Below the pieces are notes generated by a model. That model did no database searches. It saw only the letters and a list, made by a program, of their open reading frames with translations, and was not told the DNA's origin. Positions 8,799 to 16,317 of a stretch of DNA of 48,276 nt are shown here, one piece after another (position 1 is the stretch's first letter; each line of letters begins with the position of its first letter). The stretch covers positions 1 to 48,276 of the forward strand of contig JASKKT010000012.1 in NCBI GenBank assembly GCA_030154025.1. Reading direction: 5' to 3'. A program made the position numbers and the translations under genes. The stretch comes from Methanolobus sp. GTDB taxonomy: Archaea; Halobacteriota; Methanosarcinia; Methanosarcinales; Methanosarcinaceae.

Positions 8799-10460
8799 CT
8801 ACACGACAAATGGCAGGCCGTCAACACCATGCTTGTAGAAATTAACGATTATTTCCAGTACATCGTAGTAATCCTCTATACCCCTTGACCGCATCTCTTC
8901 CAGTATCTTGGCCCGGAGGAAGAGATCCTGGTATATCTGCCTCTTATCCTCATAACCCAGCTTGGTGGCGATCTTGTTCTCAAGGATGTAACTGTTGTTG
9001 AGGCCCCTGAAGCTGTGCTTGTCACTTTCGGGGTCCCACTGGAATACCGCCCTTGTGACCACTCCTCCTACTTCCTCATAGTAGCCCTCTATCTCCTCTA
9101 TGGCAAGGCAGCGGCGGAGGAATTTTCCCTTACGGTAAACGGCGGACAATATCATTGCCACATTAAGGTTGTCGATGAAGGTGACAGGCACATTGATAGG
9201 ATCGGCAGTGAGGCGTTGTATCATCTTACTGACAGCAGATGCGTGGAAAGTGGCCATGACAGGGTGCCCGGTCTGCATTCCCTGGAAAGCGACATTGCCT
9301 TCGGCTCCACGGATCTCACCCACAATGATATAGTTTGGCCTGGAACGCAGCGCAGCCTTGAGCAGGGCAAAGGTATCCACACGGGAGTCAACTGGCCCTT
9401 CCTCACGAGTGATCAGTTGCTGCCATACGGGCTGAGGAGGCTGGACCTCAGCCGTATCCTCCGCACTGAAAACTTTTGCCTTGGGATTGACGAATGCAAG
9501 ACAGGCATTCAGCATTGTGGTCTTCCCGCTGGCAGTCTCGCCACTGAAAAAGACACTCATACCGTTCTCAAGACACATCCACATGTAGGCAGCCATCTCG
9601 GCGTTCACTGCGCCCCAGCTTATCAGCTGGATGATGCTGACCGGGACCTCACTGAACTTACGCATGGTGAAACTGCTGCCACGCCTGCTGATATCCATAC
9701 TGTAGATGATGTTGATGCGTGAGCCGTCCGGCAGTGCACCATCGGCAATGGGACGGGCATCGCTCACAGGACGGCCTATACGCTCGCTCATGCTCCTGAG
9801 CCAGCTGTCAAGGCCTTTCTCGTCCCCGAAGGTCAGGTCGGTCTTCATTGTATCGAATATCTTGTGGACAATGAACACATTGTCAACGCCGATACTGCTG
9901 ATATCTTCAAGATAGGGGTCCCTGATGATAGGTTCTATGGGACCGGAACCGATGATGTTCCTCTCTATATGGTAGAGCAGTTTGTTATACTCGCCCTGAG
10001 TCACAGGAACCTTTCTCTGTACGGGCATTAGCTTGTGCAGTATATCGAACTTATTTTCACTGGTCTCAGCTTCAAGGTTCCCTCCGGCACCAATGTCTAC
10101 GGACTCGTTAAGAAGCTTGATTATAAGCTCTTTCAGCTCGGCCTCGGAGTTAGGAACGATCTCACTTGCTGACTTCTCAAGGATGATGCTCAGCACGGAA
10201 TCGTATTTCTGTTTCTCCAGGTCATTCAGCAATGGCTCTATGCTGTAGTAGCGTACCTCCCCCAGCTCCGGGGTGCCATAAAGGTGAATAAAGACAGGAT
10301 CACCAACAGGAAGGATGATATTCACGTTATCCTTACTGATGTCCTTGGAAAGCTTGATCATGAAAGTAGGCTCGTCCGCACCGTTATCCCGCATGAACTT
10401 GCGCACATATTCACCCAGATGCGGGTTCCTTTGTATGGCTTTCTCGAATTCCAGATCCAT
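8799..10460 (-). CDS. arlI: Archaellum assembly/rotation ATPase ArlI (FlaI)
   Basis: Type II/IV secretion ATPase of 553 residues that powers archaellin polymerisation and rotation, acting as a hexamer at the cytoplasmic membrane. It shows Walker A (GETASGKTT), the Asp-box region (VFSAEDTAEVQ), Walker B (NYIIVGEIRGAEG) and a His box (MATFHASAV). The N-terminal 150 residues form the usual lead-in domain. The start ATG has an AAGGTGA site, 20 bases after the arlH stop. It forms a contiguous block with arlH and arlJ, its known partners. Confidence 0.95.
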   Translation of the reverse strand: MDLEFEKAIQRNPHLGEYVRKFMRDNGADEPTFMIKLSKDISKDNVNIILPVGDPVFIHLYGTPELGEVRYYSIEPLLNDLEKQKYDSVLSIILEKSASEIVPNSEAELKELIIKLLNESVDIGAGGNLEAETSENKFDILHKLMPVQRKVPVTQGEYNKLLYHIERNIIGSGPIEPIIRDPYLEDISSIGVDNVFIVHKIFDTMKTDLTFGDEKGLDSWLRSMSERIGRPVSDARPIADGALPDGSRINIIYSMDISRRGSSFTMRKFSEVPVSIIQLISWGAVNAEMAAYMWMCLENGMSVFFSGETASGKTTMLNACLAFVNPKAKVFSAEDTAEVQPPQPVWQQLITREEGPVDSRVDTFALLKAALRSRPNYIIVGEIRGAEGNVAFQGMQTGHPVMATFHASAVSKMIQRLTADPINVPVTFIDNLNVAMILSAVYRKGKFLRRCLAIEEIEGYYEEVGGVVTRAVFQWDPESDKHSFRGLNNSYILENKIATKLGYEDKRQIYQDLFLRAKILEEMRSRGIEDYYDVLEIIVNFYKHGVDGLPFVV

Positions 10461-10480
10461 TCAGTCACCTTCCCCTGCTC

Positions 10481-11176
10481 TCATGAAACAGATGCGATCT
10501 CCACTACAAGGCCTACCCTTGGTTCTATCCTGAAACCGATCATCTGTCCAACAGGGCCCTTTGCCCCTGTGAACTTGTTCACAACGATCGTGCGTTTTAC
10601 CTCACTTCCGAGAGGCCTCGATTTCAGGGTGATGTAAATATCACATGATGACCTGAACATGGAGGCAATGTCCTCATCCAGCTGGTTGGGCTCTATGGTG
10701 AGGATGATCACTTTTCCCATTCCATTGAGCTTCTTGAAGAATGATATCAGGTCGAGGCTCTTTTCGGTGTTCGCGCTGTACTTGATCAATGAGGAAATAG
10801 TATCGATAATGACAACATCCTTCTCGAACAGCTCCTCTGCAGCCATAAGTCTCTCAAGGAAGTCGAAACGGGACTTTGCAGCCTGGACCAGCGGGATCAC
10901 AGGTATGTAAAGAAGAGAGCCGTTCAGCAGGTAAGGAGCGATGGGATAATCCATTGAATACATCTGGTTGATGAAACCCTTTGTTGTCATCTGGGTGGAA
11001 ATGAGAGTCACACTGACCTTATTCTCATTCAGTCCGAAGGAGAGGCGCTGGGAGATGGAACTCTTGCCGCCGCCGCTCCCACCTTCTATGACCACAAGCG
11101 ATCCTGAAGGAAAACCTCCGCCCAGCTTTGCATTGAGCTCATCCCGGGGAATCTCGAACGAACATATCTTTACCAT
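10481..11176 (-). CDS. arlH: Archaellum motor regulatory ATPase ArlH (FlaH)
   Basis: RecA/KaiC-fold protein of 231 residues that binds ATP and, in studied archaea, docks on ArlI inside the motor ring. Walker A is GGSGGGKSS near residue 33-41 and Walker B is DVVIIDTISS. The length is normal. GGAG precedes the ATG. It lies 11 bases after arlG and 20 before arlI. It is itself KaiC-like, which is notable given the KaiC-like and receiver genes a few kilobases upstream. Confidence 0.94.
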   Translation of the reverse strand: MVKICSFEIPRDELNAKLGGGFPSGSLVVIEGGSGGGKSSISQRLSFGLNENKVSVTLISTQMTTKGFINQMYSMDYPIAPYLLNGSLLYIPVIPLVQAAKSRFDFLERLMAAEELFEKDVVIIDTISSLIKYSANTEKSLDLISFFKKLNGMGKVIILTIEPNQLDEDIASMFRSSCDIYITLKSRPLGSEVKRTIVVNKFTGAKGPVGQMIGFRIEPRVGLVVEIASVS

Positions 11177-11187
11177 TTTTTACTCCG

Positions 11188-11715
11188 CTAAGTTCTAAAG
11201 CTCATGCTGCCTGACTTCCCGTTCTCTGCAGCTACAAGGATACGATGGTCCCCGGAATCGAGGGGACTGGGATTAGGAATTACGTGTAGCACCAGGATGT
11301 CCCCTGGCCTCCACACCACATCACCATCAAGTATCTCAACTTCCAGGTTATCCGGCTCCACGAGAATACCGTCTACAAGTACGGTTATAAAGTCGGGCGT
11401 CAGCTCTGTCCTGCCCGTGTTCTTCGCATAGAATGTGTACGTATTGCCGGAGCTGTCGTAAGGGATCATGAGAGGGTCGTTAACGATCGTTATATCGGTC
11501 CTCATCTGCTGTGCTACCAGTTTGCTGTTCGCAGAGGATGAGGAGACGATAGACTGCACGTCGGCGGAAAGGACAGTGATGACTCCCATTGCCAGGATCA
11601 TGGCAGCAATGAAAAAGATCATGTGCGTGATAGCAGTTTCTGCTCTCTGGCACCTGCAAAAGGGCTCATTCCGGGAAATATGTCGGTTCTTCATGCTTTC
11701 GTACCGTCTGGTCAT
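11188..11715 (-). CDS. arlG: Archaellar stator protein ArlG (FlaG)
   Basis: 175 residues from the ATG at 11715. One N-terminal membrane segment (HMIFFIAAMILAMGVITVL) is followed by a beta-sandwich domain outside the membrane, as in ArlG, which with ArlF ties the motor to the S-layer. The frame is open further upstream to 11772, but the ATG at 11715 lies 27 bases after the centre of a TATA-like element, so a leaderless start there is attractive; 11694 is another candidate. The stretch before the membrane segment is unusually long and basic with two cysteines (CRC), so the true start could be nearer the segment. Confidence 0.88.
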   Translation of the reverse strand: MTRRYESMKNRHISRNEPFCRCQRAETAITHMIFFIAAMILAMGVITVLSADVQSIVSSSSANSKLVAQQMRTDITIVNDPLMIPYDSSGNTYTFYAKNTGRTELTPDFITVLVDGILVEPDNLEVEILDGDVVWRPGDILVLHVIPNPSPLDSGDHRILVAAENGKSGSMSFRT

Positions 11716-11734
11716 GTTATGACAATATAATTTG

Positions 11735-11750
11735 GCATATAATATATTGA
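11735..11750 (-). promoter_or_regulatory. putative internal promoter (TATA element) before arlG
   Basis: On the minus strand the 66-base gap between arlF and arlG is very AT-rich and contains TATATTATATG. Its centre (about 11742) is 27 bases from the ATG at 11715, the distance expected for a leaderless archaeal transcript. Other gaps in the operon are 20 bases or less, so this gap stands out. Confidence 0.45.
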
Positions 11751-11781
11751 CAATAGTATATAAGTCTGACACTGCTTCCGG

Positions 11782-12213
11782 TCACACCTGATAGGTATCA
11801 TAAGCCGAGACGCCATTCCCGGTCACTACCTTGACACGGTGCAATCCGGCTCCTGTGAGGCCTGCCACAGTAAGGCTGCGCGTCTCAGCGGGCACCCATA
11901 CAGCAGCAGTCCCGTTAAAAGTATAGGGCTCCAGTTGCCCGTCTATGAGGACGTTCAACTCATCGAACCTGAGTGTTGCACTGCCTGTGTTTGTGAGTGT
12001 CACGGTCAGCTCATAGAGACTACCTGAAGCGGCCGGGACTGAATAGTCGATACTGATTGCCGTATGCAAGCGATCCGTTTGCATCTGATGCTGCTCTACA
12101 GCTGCATCATTTACCAGATCCGAGGATGTGCTCAGTGCAGTATAAGAGAAGGTGCCCACGACCAGAGCAGAAATAAAGAATATGGCAGTGACAACCGCAA
12201 CCTCAAATCCCAT
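11782..12213 (-). CDS. arlF: Archaellar stator protein ArlF (FlaF)
   Basis: 143 residues: an N-terminal membrane helix (VAVVTAIFFISALVVGTFSY) and an external beta-rich domain with Thr-rich strands. This is the architecture of ArlF, which binds the S-layer and forms the stator with ArlG. Its start overlaps the end of arlCE by 11 bases, a strong sign of one transcript. The length is normal for the family. Confidence 0.9.
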   Translation of the reverse strand: MGFEVAVVTAIFFISALVVGTFSYTALSTSSDLVNDAAVEQHQMQTDRLHTAISIDYSVPAASGSLYELTVTLTNTGSATLRFDELNVLIDGQLEPYTFNGTAAVWVPAETRSLTVAGLTGAGLHRVKVVTGNGVSAYDTYQV

Positions 12214-13525
12214 AAAGTTCCTCCAGACCGTGTTTTACTTTGGACATCTCACGGTCTATGGAACTGAGCATATTGCGGTCGATCTTGCGTCCGCAGAGCC
12301 TTTCTATGAAGAGAAGTGACTTGGTATGATCTTCCGGTAGCAAGCGCCATGTAGGCTTTTCCACATAGTAGTCGATGCCGCGGGCATAGGCCATGACCTC
12401 TGAGCGGACATCCTCACTGATCCAGCCTATGTCCACGTAATAATCAAGCGCATCCATGAGATTGTTCCTTCCCACGCGCTCCATCAGGAACTCTATCCAG
12501 TTGAGCAGGACCACCACACTGGTAGGATCGGTCCTCAGGTTCTCCAGGCGCACCAGTGGAAGTCCTTTTTTAGGGTTTTTCCGGGAATTGTCTATATCCG
12601 AATCATCTGATCCCTCTTCGGAAGCATTCTCCAACTCACTCCTTGCATTGTTCATCGGCTGCAAGGCACTTTTCCGCTCCAGCTCATCCACTCTGGCAGA
12701 GATGTTACTTGTTGATTCTGCCAGTTCGAGTATGTTCTGGTCGATCTCCCCGGTCTTGCCTGCAAGTTCCTCGGTCCTGGCATTCAACTGCTCTATGCTC
12801 TCATGCAGCATGGACATGGCATCAGCAAATGCATTAAGCTTGGATTCGATGTCCTGCATCTTTGCTCCAATTTCTTTTGGGATGCCGGGCATACTGAGCT
12901 TATGGGCCACAGTATCCATATCATTCTTAAATATCACAAGCATGTCCGCCAGCTCGGTTATCCTCTTTTCGGTCTTCTCGAACCGCTCTATCGTGGCACG
13001 GGAAGCAACATCATCACCTACGAAGGGATTGATCTGATTGGATACGATCTCATAGAGGGACAGCAGCTCAAGCACGCTCTGGTCGATCTTGTCAACGGTC
13101 TTCCGGATCTCCTCGTTATCACGCTGTACCATGTTCAGGGCCACATCGGCCTTGGAGAGCTTCGATTCAACTTCCTTGATCCTTTTGGCATTTGATTCGA
13201 TCGCCTCCTTCTGCTCGTTATTGACTGGCTGGGAGGCGCCCGGGAACCCTCCTGGACCACCCATGCCAGGAGGCATCATTCCGGGAGGAGAGGGAGGCAT
13301 GCCCGGAGCTGGTCCCAGTCCTGGGGACGGGGGGTTTGAACCTGGGAACCCTGGTGGTGCCCCTGGTGGGATACCAGCAGTCAGGTCCGGCAGGGCGTTC
13401 AGGTCCGGGACACCAGGAGAGAAAGGAAGGTCTCCGGAACCAAAGGGCGAGCTGCCACCTTTACCTGCATCCTTTTTCCCCAGGAGGCCGGTTACTTTTT
13501 TTATGGTATCGCTCAGGCCGGACAT
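12203..13525 (-). CDS. arlCE: Archaellum cytoplasmic ring protein ArlC/E fusion
   Basis: 440 residues. After about 20 residues comes an approximately 80-residue Pro/Gly-rich low-complexity linker, then a predicted coiled coil, an ArlC-type core (LLSLYEIVSNQINPFVG), more coiled coil, and a C-terminal ArlD/E domain (VVVLLNWIEFLMERVG, then ALDYYVDIGWIS). In euryarchaea these proteins connect the motor to chemotaxis through CheF. Fusion of C and E parts is known in some lineages; the long PG-rich linker is striking. It is the first gene of the operon. No archaellin precedes it: upstream is a short AT-rich region and a divergent methyltransferase. There is no clear ribosome-binding site, so the mRNA may be leaderless. 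Confidence 0.85.
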   Translation of the reverse strand: MSGLSDTIKKVTGLLGKKDAGKGGSSPFGSGDLPFSPGVPDLNALPDLTAGIPPGAPPGFPGSNPPSPGLGPAPGMPPSPPGMMPPGMGGPGGFPGASQPVNNEQKEAIESNAKRIKEVESKLSKADVALNMVQRDNEEIRKTVDKIDQSVLELLSLYEIVSNQINPFVGDDVASRATIERFEKTEKRITELADMLVIFKNDMDTVAHKLSMPGIPKEIGAKMQDIESKLNAFADAMSMLHESIEQLNARTEELAGKTGEIDQNILELAESTSNISARVDELERKSALQPMNNARSELENASEEGSDDSDIDNSRKNPKKGLPLVRLENLRTDPTSVVVLLNWIEFLMERVGRNNLMDALDYYVDIGWISEDVRSEVMAYARGIDYYVEKPTWRLLPEDHTKSLLFIERLCGRKIDRNMLSSIDREMSKVKHGLEELYGI

Positions 13526-13646
13526 GGTTTCACATATAAGACAGTTTGTTGGAAGTATCTATAGATATTTCAATATACATGCGATATTATATAAAAATAT
13601 TGAATAATAGTGTTGTGTTTCCCGGGCTTATTCTTCTCCCACAGAG
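13526..13646. promoter_or_regulatory. divergent promoter region, arlCE and methyltransferase
   Basis: 121 bases, strongly AT-rich, with TATA-like tracts (GATATTATATAAAAATATTG at about 13583-13602) that could serve either direction. It holds no gene and in particular no archaellin. Confidence 0.4.
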
Positions 13647-14705
13647 ATGGCTTTAAATCATTTGAGATCACTTTTTCCGGGGATAAGAGTGCCACGCAAG
13701 AAGAAGTTCGAACACAAGATCATCTCTGACAGGGATGGGGTCCGTTTCGCAACACCCGAGGATGTCGCAAGATACAGGGCCAGGAGACTGAAGTGCAGTA
13801 CCATCGCAGATATCAGTTGCGGTGTTGGCGGGCAGACCATATATTTTGCAAGGGAATGTGACCAGGTCTATGCAGTAGAGATAGACCCGAAGAAGATAGC
13901 CTATGCCAAGAAGAACTGCAGGCTTCTTGGCATCGACAATGTGGAATTCATTTGCGGGGACGCACTATCACCCGAAGTTATCCGGCAGTTGCCGGAGCTT
14001 GATATTGTCTTTTCCGATCCCGCAAGACCTCCAACCGAGGACATGCGTGACATTGCCAGCCTGCGACCTTCCATACCCGAAGTCATAAAAGCATACAGTT
14101 CCAGAGCTTCAGGATTTGCTTTTGAGGCGCCTCCGCAGCTCACCCCTGACAGGATACCCTTTGAATGTGAGAAGGAATATATTTCCCTTGAGGGAAAGCT
14201 TAACAGGCTCGACCTGTACTTTGGCAGCCTGATGAAATGTGACACATCGGCAGTATCCCTGCCATCGGAAGCACGTCTTGAGTCCTCATCGGCCATAAAT
14301 GAGCTCAAAACTGCCGAAAGGCTTGCTTCCTTTGCCTACGAGCCCGAGGAAGCTGTCGAAAGAGCAGGACTGCTCCCGCAACTGGCACAGGACCTGTCAG
14401 AACAGGCTCCAGACATCAGTCTTTTCAGGATAGACCGGAAGCGCCTCTTCCTTACATCTGATATGGCCGTGGAACATCCCATGTTAAAGAACAGGTACAA
14501 AGTGCTGTCAACCCAGTATTTTGATACCGGGCAGATCAATGCCTTCCTCAGGAGAAGCGGGTTCGGAACTGTGATATTAAGAGCTGCGGTAGAGCCAGAA
14601 GAGTACTGGGATATTCGCAGGCAGCTGGAAAAGGATCTTAGCGGGGATCGCAAAGCGCACTTATTCCTGAAAGACGGAACAGCGATCCTGTGCGAGACAT
14701 TATGA
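13647..14705 (+). CDS. Class I SAM methyltransferase with THUMP-like C-terminal domain
   Basis: 352 residues. The N-terminal half is a Rossmann methyltransferase: motif I is IADISCGVGGQTIYFA, the motif II acidic residue is in YAVEIDPKKIAYAK, and the catalytic-loop position reads FSDPARPP, in place of the DPPY/NPPY of amino-methylating enzymes. DPAR is typical of the family with a C-terminal THUMP-like domain, which fits the last 100 residues. The substrate is probably RNA, but none is established from sequence. It is monocistronic, divergent from arlCE and convergent with the receiver gene at 14724. Confidence 0.8.
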   Translation: MALNHLRSLFPGIRVPRKKKFEHKIISDRDGVRFATPEDVARYRARRLKCSTIADISCGVGGQTIYFARECDQVYAVEIDPKKIAYAKKNCRLLGIDNVEFICGDALSPEVIRQLPELDIVFSDPARPPTEDMRDIASLRPSIPEVIKAYSSRASGFAFEAPPQLTPDRIPFECEKEYISLEGKLNRLDLYFGSLMKCDTSAVSLPSEARLESSSAINELKTAERLASFAYEPEEAVERAGLLPQLAQDLSEQAPDISLFRIDRKRLFLTSDMAVEHPMLKNRYKVLSTQYFDTGQINAFLRRSGFGTVILRAAVEPEEYWDIRRQLEKDLSGDRKAHLFLKDGTAILCETL

Positions 14706-14723
14706 GCCTTGATGAGTCCGGGA

Positions 14724-15104
14724 TCAGGAGTTAGGGGTCTTTGTTCCCAGCAATTCCCTGGTCCTTTTTATCAGTTCTTTTCTGCTGAAAGGCTTTGTAA
14801 TGTAATCATCCGCCTTGAGCACATGCAGGCCAAGCATTTTATCGAATTCCTGGCTCTTGACCGTGAGCATTGCAACAGGCAGGCCCGGGTCCTTTTCCTT
14901 GATCTTGTGGAAGGTCTCCCAGCCATTCATATCAGGCATCATGATGTCCAGTAGAATGAGATCGGGTTTTTCCATATCCATCAGCTCAAGGCACTCAAAC
15001 CCGCTGCTTGCGCCTATGACCTCAATATTCTCCGACTCAAGGATGATCTTTACAAGGTCTATGGTATCCGGCTCATCGTCTACCACCATGATTTTTGGAT
15101 GCAT
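14724..15104 (-). CDS. Stand-alone response regulator receiver (CheY-like)
   Basis: 126 residues, a single receiver domain with no output domain. Acidic pocket D9/D10, phospho-acceptor D53 in LILLDIMMPD, T81 and K104 (ITKPF) are all present, so it should be phosphorylatable. GGAG precedes the ATG. It lies 61 bases after the RecA-like/receiver fusion and in the same direction. No histidine kinase is in the window, so the phosphodonor is elsewhere. It could pass a signal to the archaellum or to the KaiC-like proteins; both are inferences from position. Confidence 0.93.
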   Translation of the reverse strand: MHPKIMVVDDEPDTIDLVKIILESENIEVIGASSGFECLELMDMEKPDLILLDIMMPDMNGWETFHKIKEKDPGLPVAMLTVKSQEFDKMLGLHVLKADDYITKPFSRKELIKRTRELLGTKTPNS

Positions 15105-15165
15105 CGTATACTCCTGTTAAAGAAATGCTCTACGCTAGAGAATAATATAGCACTGAAATATATAA

Positions 15166-16230
15166 TTATTCCTCTAGGACCCACCCAAGCCGCCTCATCA
15201 CCATTTTTATCCGGGCTTTAACTTCCCTTTTATCAAAGGGCTTGGATATATAATCATCAATGCCAAGCTCCATGCCCTTCACTTTGTCCTCTATCGCGGT
15301 CTTTGCAGAGATCATGATAACAGGAATATCATTAGCCGTCTTGCTGTTCTTGAGCTGCTCGACAACCTCATACCCGTCCATGTCAGGCATCATGATGTCA
15401 AGTAATATCAGGTCAGGATGTTCCTTCAGGGTGATATCGATCGCCTCCTGACCGTTATAGGCTACCAGGAAATCATAGGGCTCGCTGATGAGGGATAACT
15501 TCAGCAGTTCCGGTATGTCAGGCTCGTCATCCACTATGAGGATCTTCAGCCGGTCCCTCTTGACTTTCCTGCGGGCATATTCCAGCCTGATAGAGCCATC
15601 CTCCACCATGTACCTGAAATCAAAATCCTTGAGCCCGATCTGGGTGTGCACCTCACCGATACTGGTCACATCGAGGATAACATCAAAAAAGGACTTTACC
15701 AGTATTTCATTCTCCTGGGAAAGTATATCCTTCAGAAGCATAGAGGCGATGGCGCCTTCTTTCTCATGCACTTTCTTCTCCACGAACTGCATAAAGGTCT
15801 CGACCACCTGCATGGTATCGGTGGCCAGCACGTTCATGTTGTCCATTACCAACAGGGCGCGGGCATCCCTCTCAAATAGGTTTGATATATGGGATGCCAT
15901 CTTGGTGTAGTCCGCAACCGAGCTGCAGTAAAAGGTCCCCTGCTGTGGCGGCTTGCCTGGCACTTCAACATCAATGAAGAAGAACCGGTCCATAAGGTCA
16001 CTAACATCGAACCCGAAATCCTTGAACTTCCCCAGCACCTTATCACGTGGATAATTGAGGCACAGCCACACGACATTTCTTGCAGGGTCGTTCCGGAGTA
16101 CATCGTAAACATGAAGATAGACTAAGCGCTCGACAGAACTGTCAACCTGGGCAAAGAACAGTGAACTCTTATCTGATAACTCGTCCCTTAGAGTTGCCAG
16201 GATTTCCTTAGTCTGATCATCCATTATCAT
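15166..16230 (-). CDS. P-loop-less RecA/KaiC-like domain fused to a receiver domain
   Basis: 354 residues. Residues 1-220 resemble a RecA/KaiC-type core: alternating strands and helices with a Walker-B-like strand RALLVMDNMNVL (about 124-135). There is no Walker A motif, so ATP hydrolysis is unlikely. Residues 228-350 are a complete receiver: D234/D235, phospho-acceptor D278 (LILLDIMMPDMDG), and the lysine in YISKPF. The start may be 16230 or 16224. It lies between the KaiC-like gene at 16318 (gap 87) and the stand-alone receiver (gap 61), all co-directional. The N-terminal fold assignment comes from pattern only; the receiver is certain. Confidence 0.85.
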   Translation of the reverse strand: MIMDDQTKEILATLRDELSDKSSLFFAQVDSSVERLVYLHVYDVLRNDPARNVVWLCLNYPRDKVLGKFKDFGFDVSDLMDRFFFIDVEVPGKPPQQGTFYCSSVADYTKMASHISNLFERDARALLVMDNMNVLATDTMQVVETFMQFVEKKVHEKEGAIASMLLKDILSQENEILVKSFFDVILDVTSIGEVHTQIGLKDFDFRYMVEDGSIRLEYARRKVKRDRLKILIVDDEPDIPELLKLSLISEPYDFLVAYNGQEAIDITLKEHPDLILLDIMMPDMDGYEVVEQLKNSKTANDIPVIMISAKTAIEDKVKGMELGIDDYISKPFDKREVKARIKMVMRRLGWVLEE

Positions 16231-16317
16231 TTACCTTTTAAACTTGTTTTGTAAATATTAGTGCTATATTCATATTAATGTTTGGGGTGTAGTGGAAAAA
16301 AGAAATAAGAGAAAGAA

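Noticed and set aside
9015-9722. A 235-codon plus-strand frame opposite arlI
   Set aside because: Shadow of a highly conserved ATPase with Walker motifs on the other strand.
13089-13607. A Pro/Gly-rich plus-strand frame opposite arlCE
   Set aside because: It mirrors the low-complexity PG linker of arlCE; no start signal and no independent features.
13526-13646. Possible archaellin gene upstream of arlCE
   Set aside because: Only 121 AT-rich bases, no open frame with a class III signal peptide on either strand.
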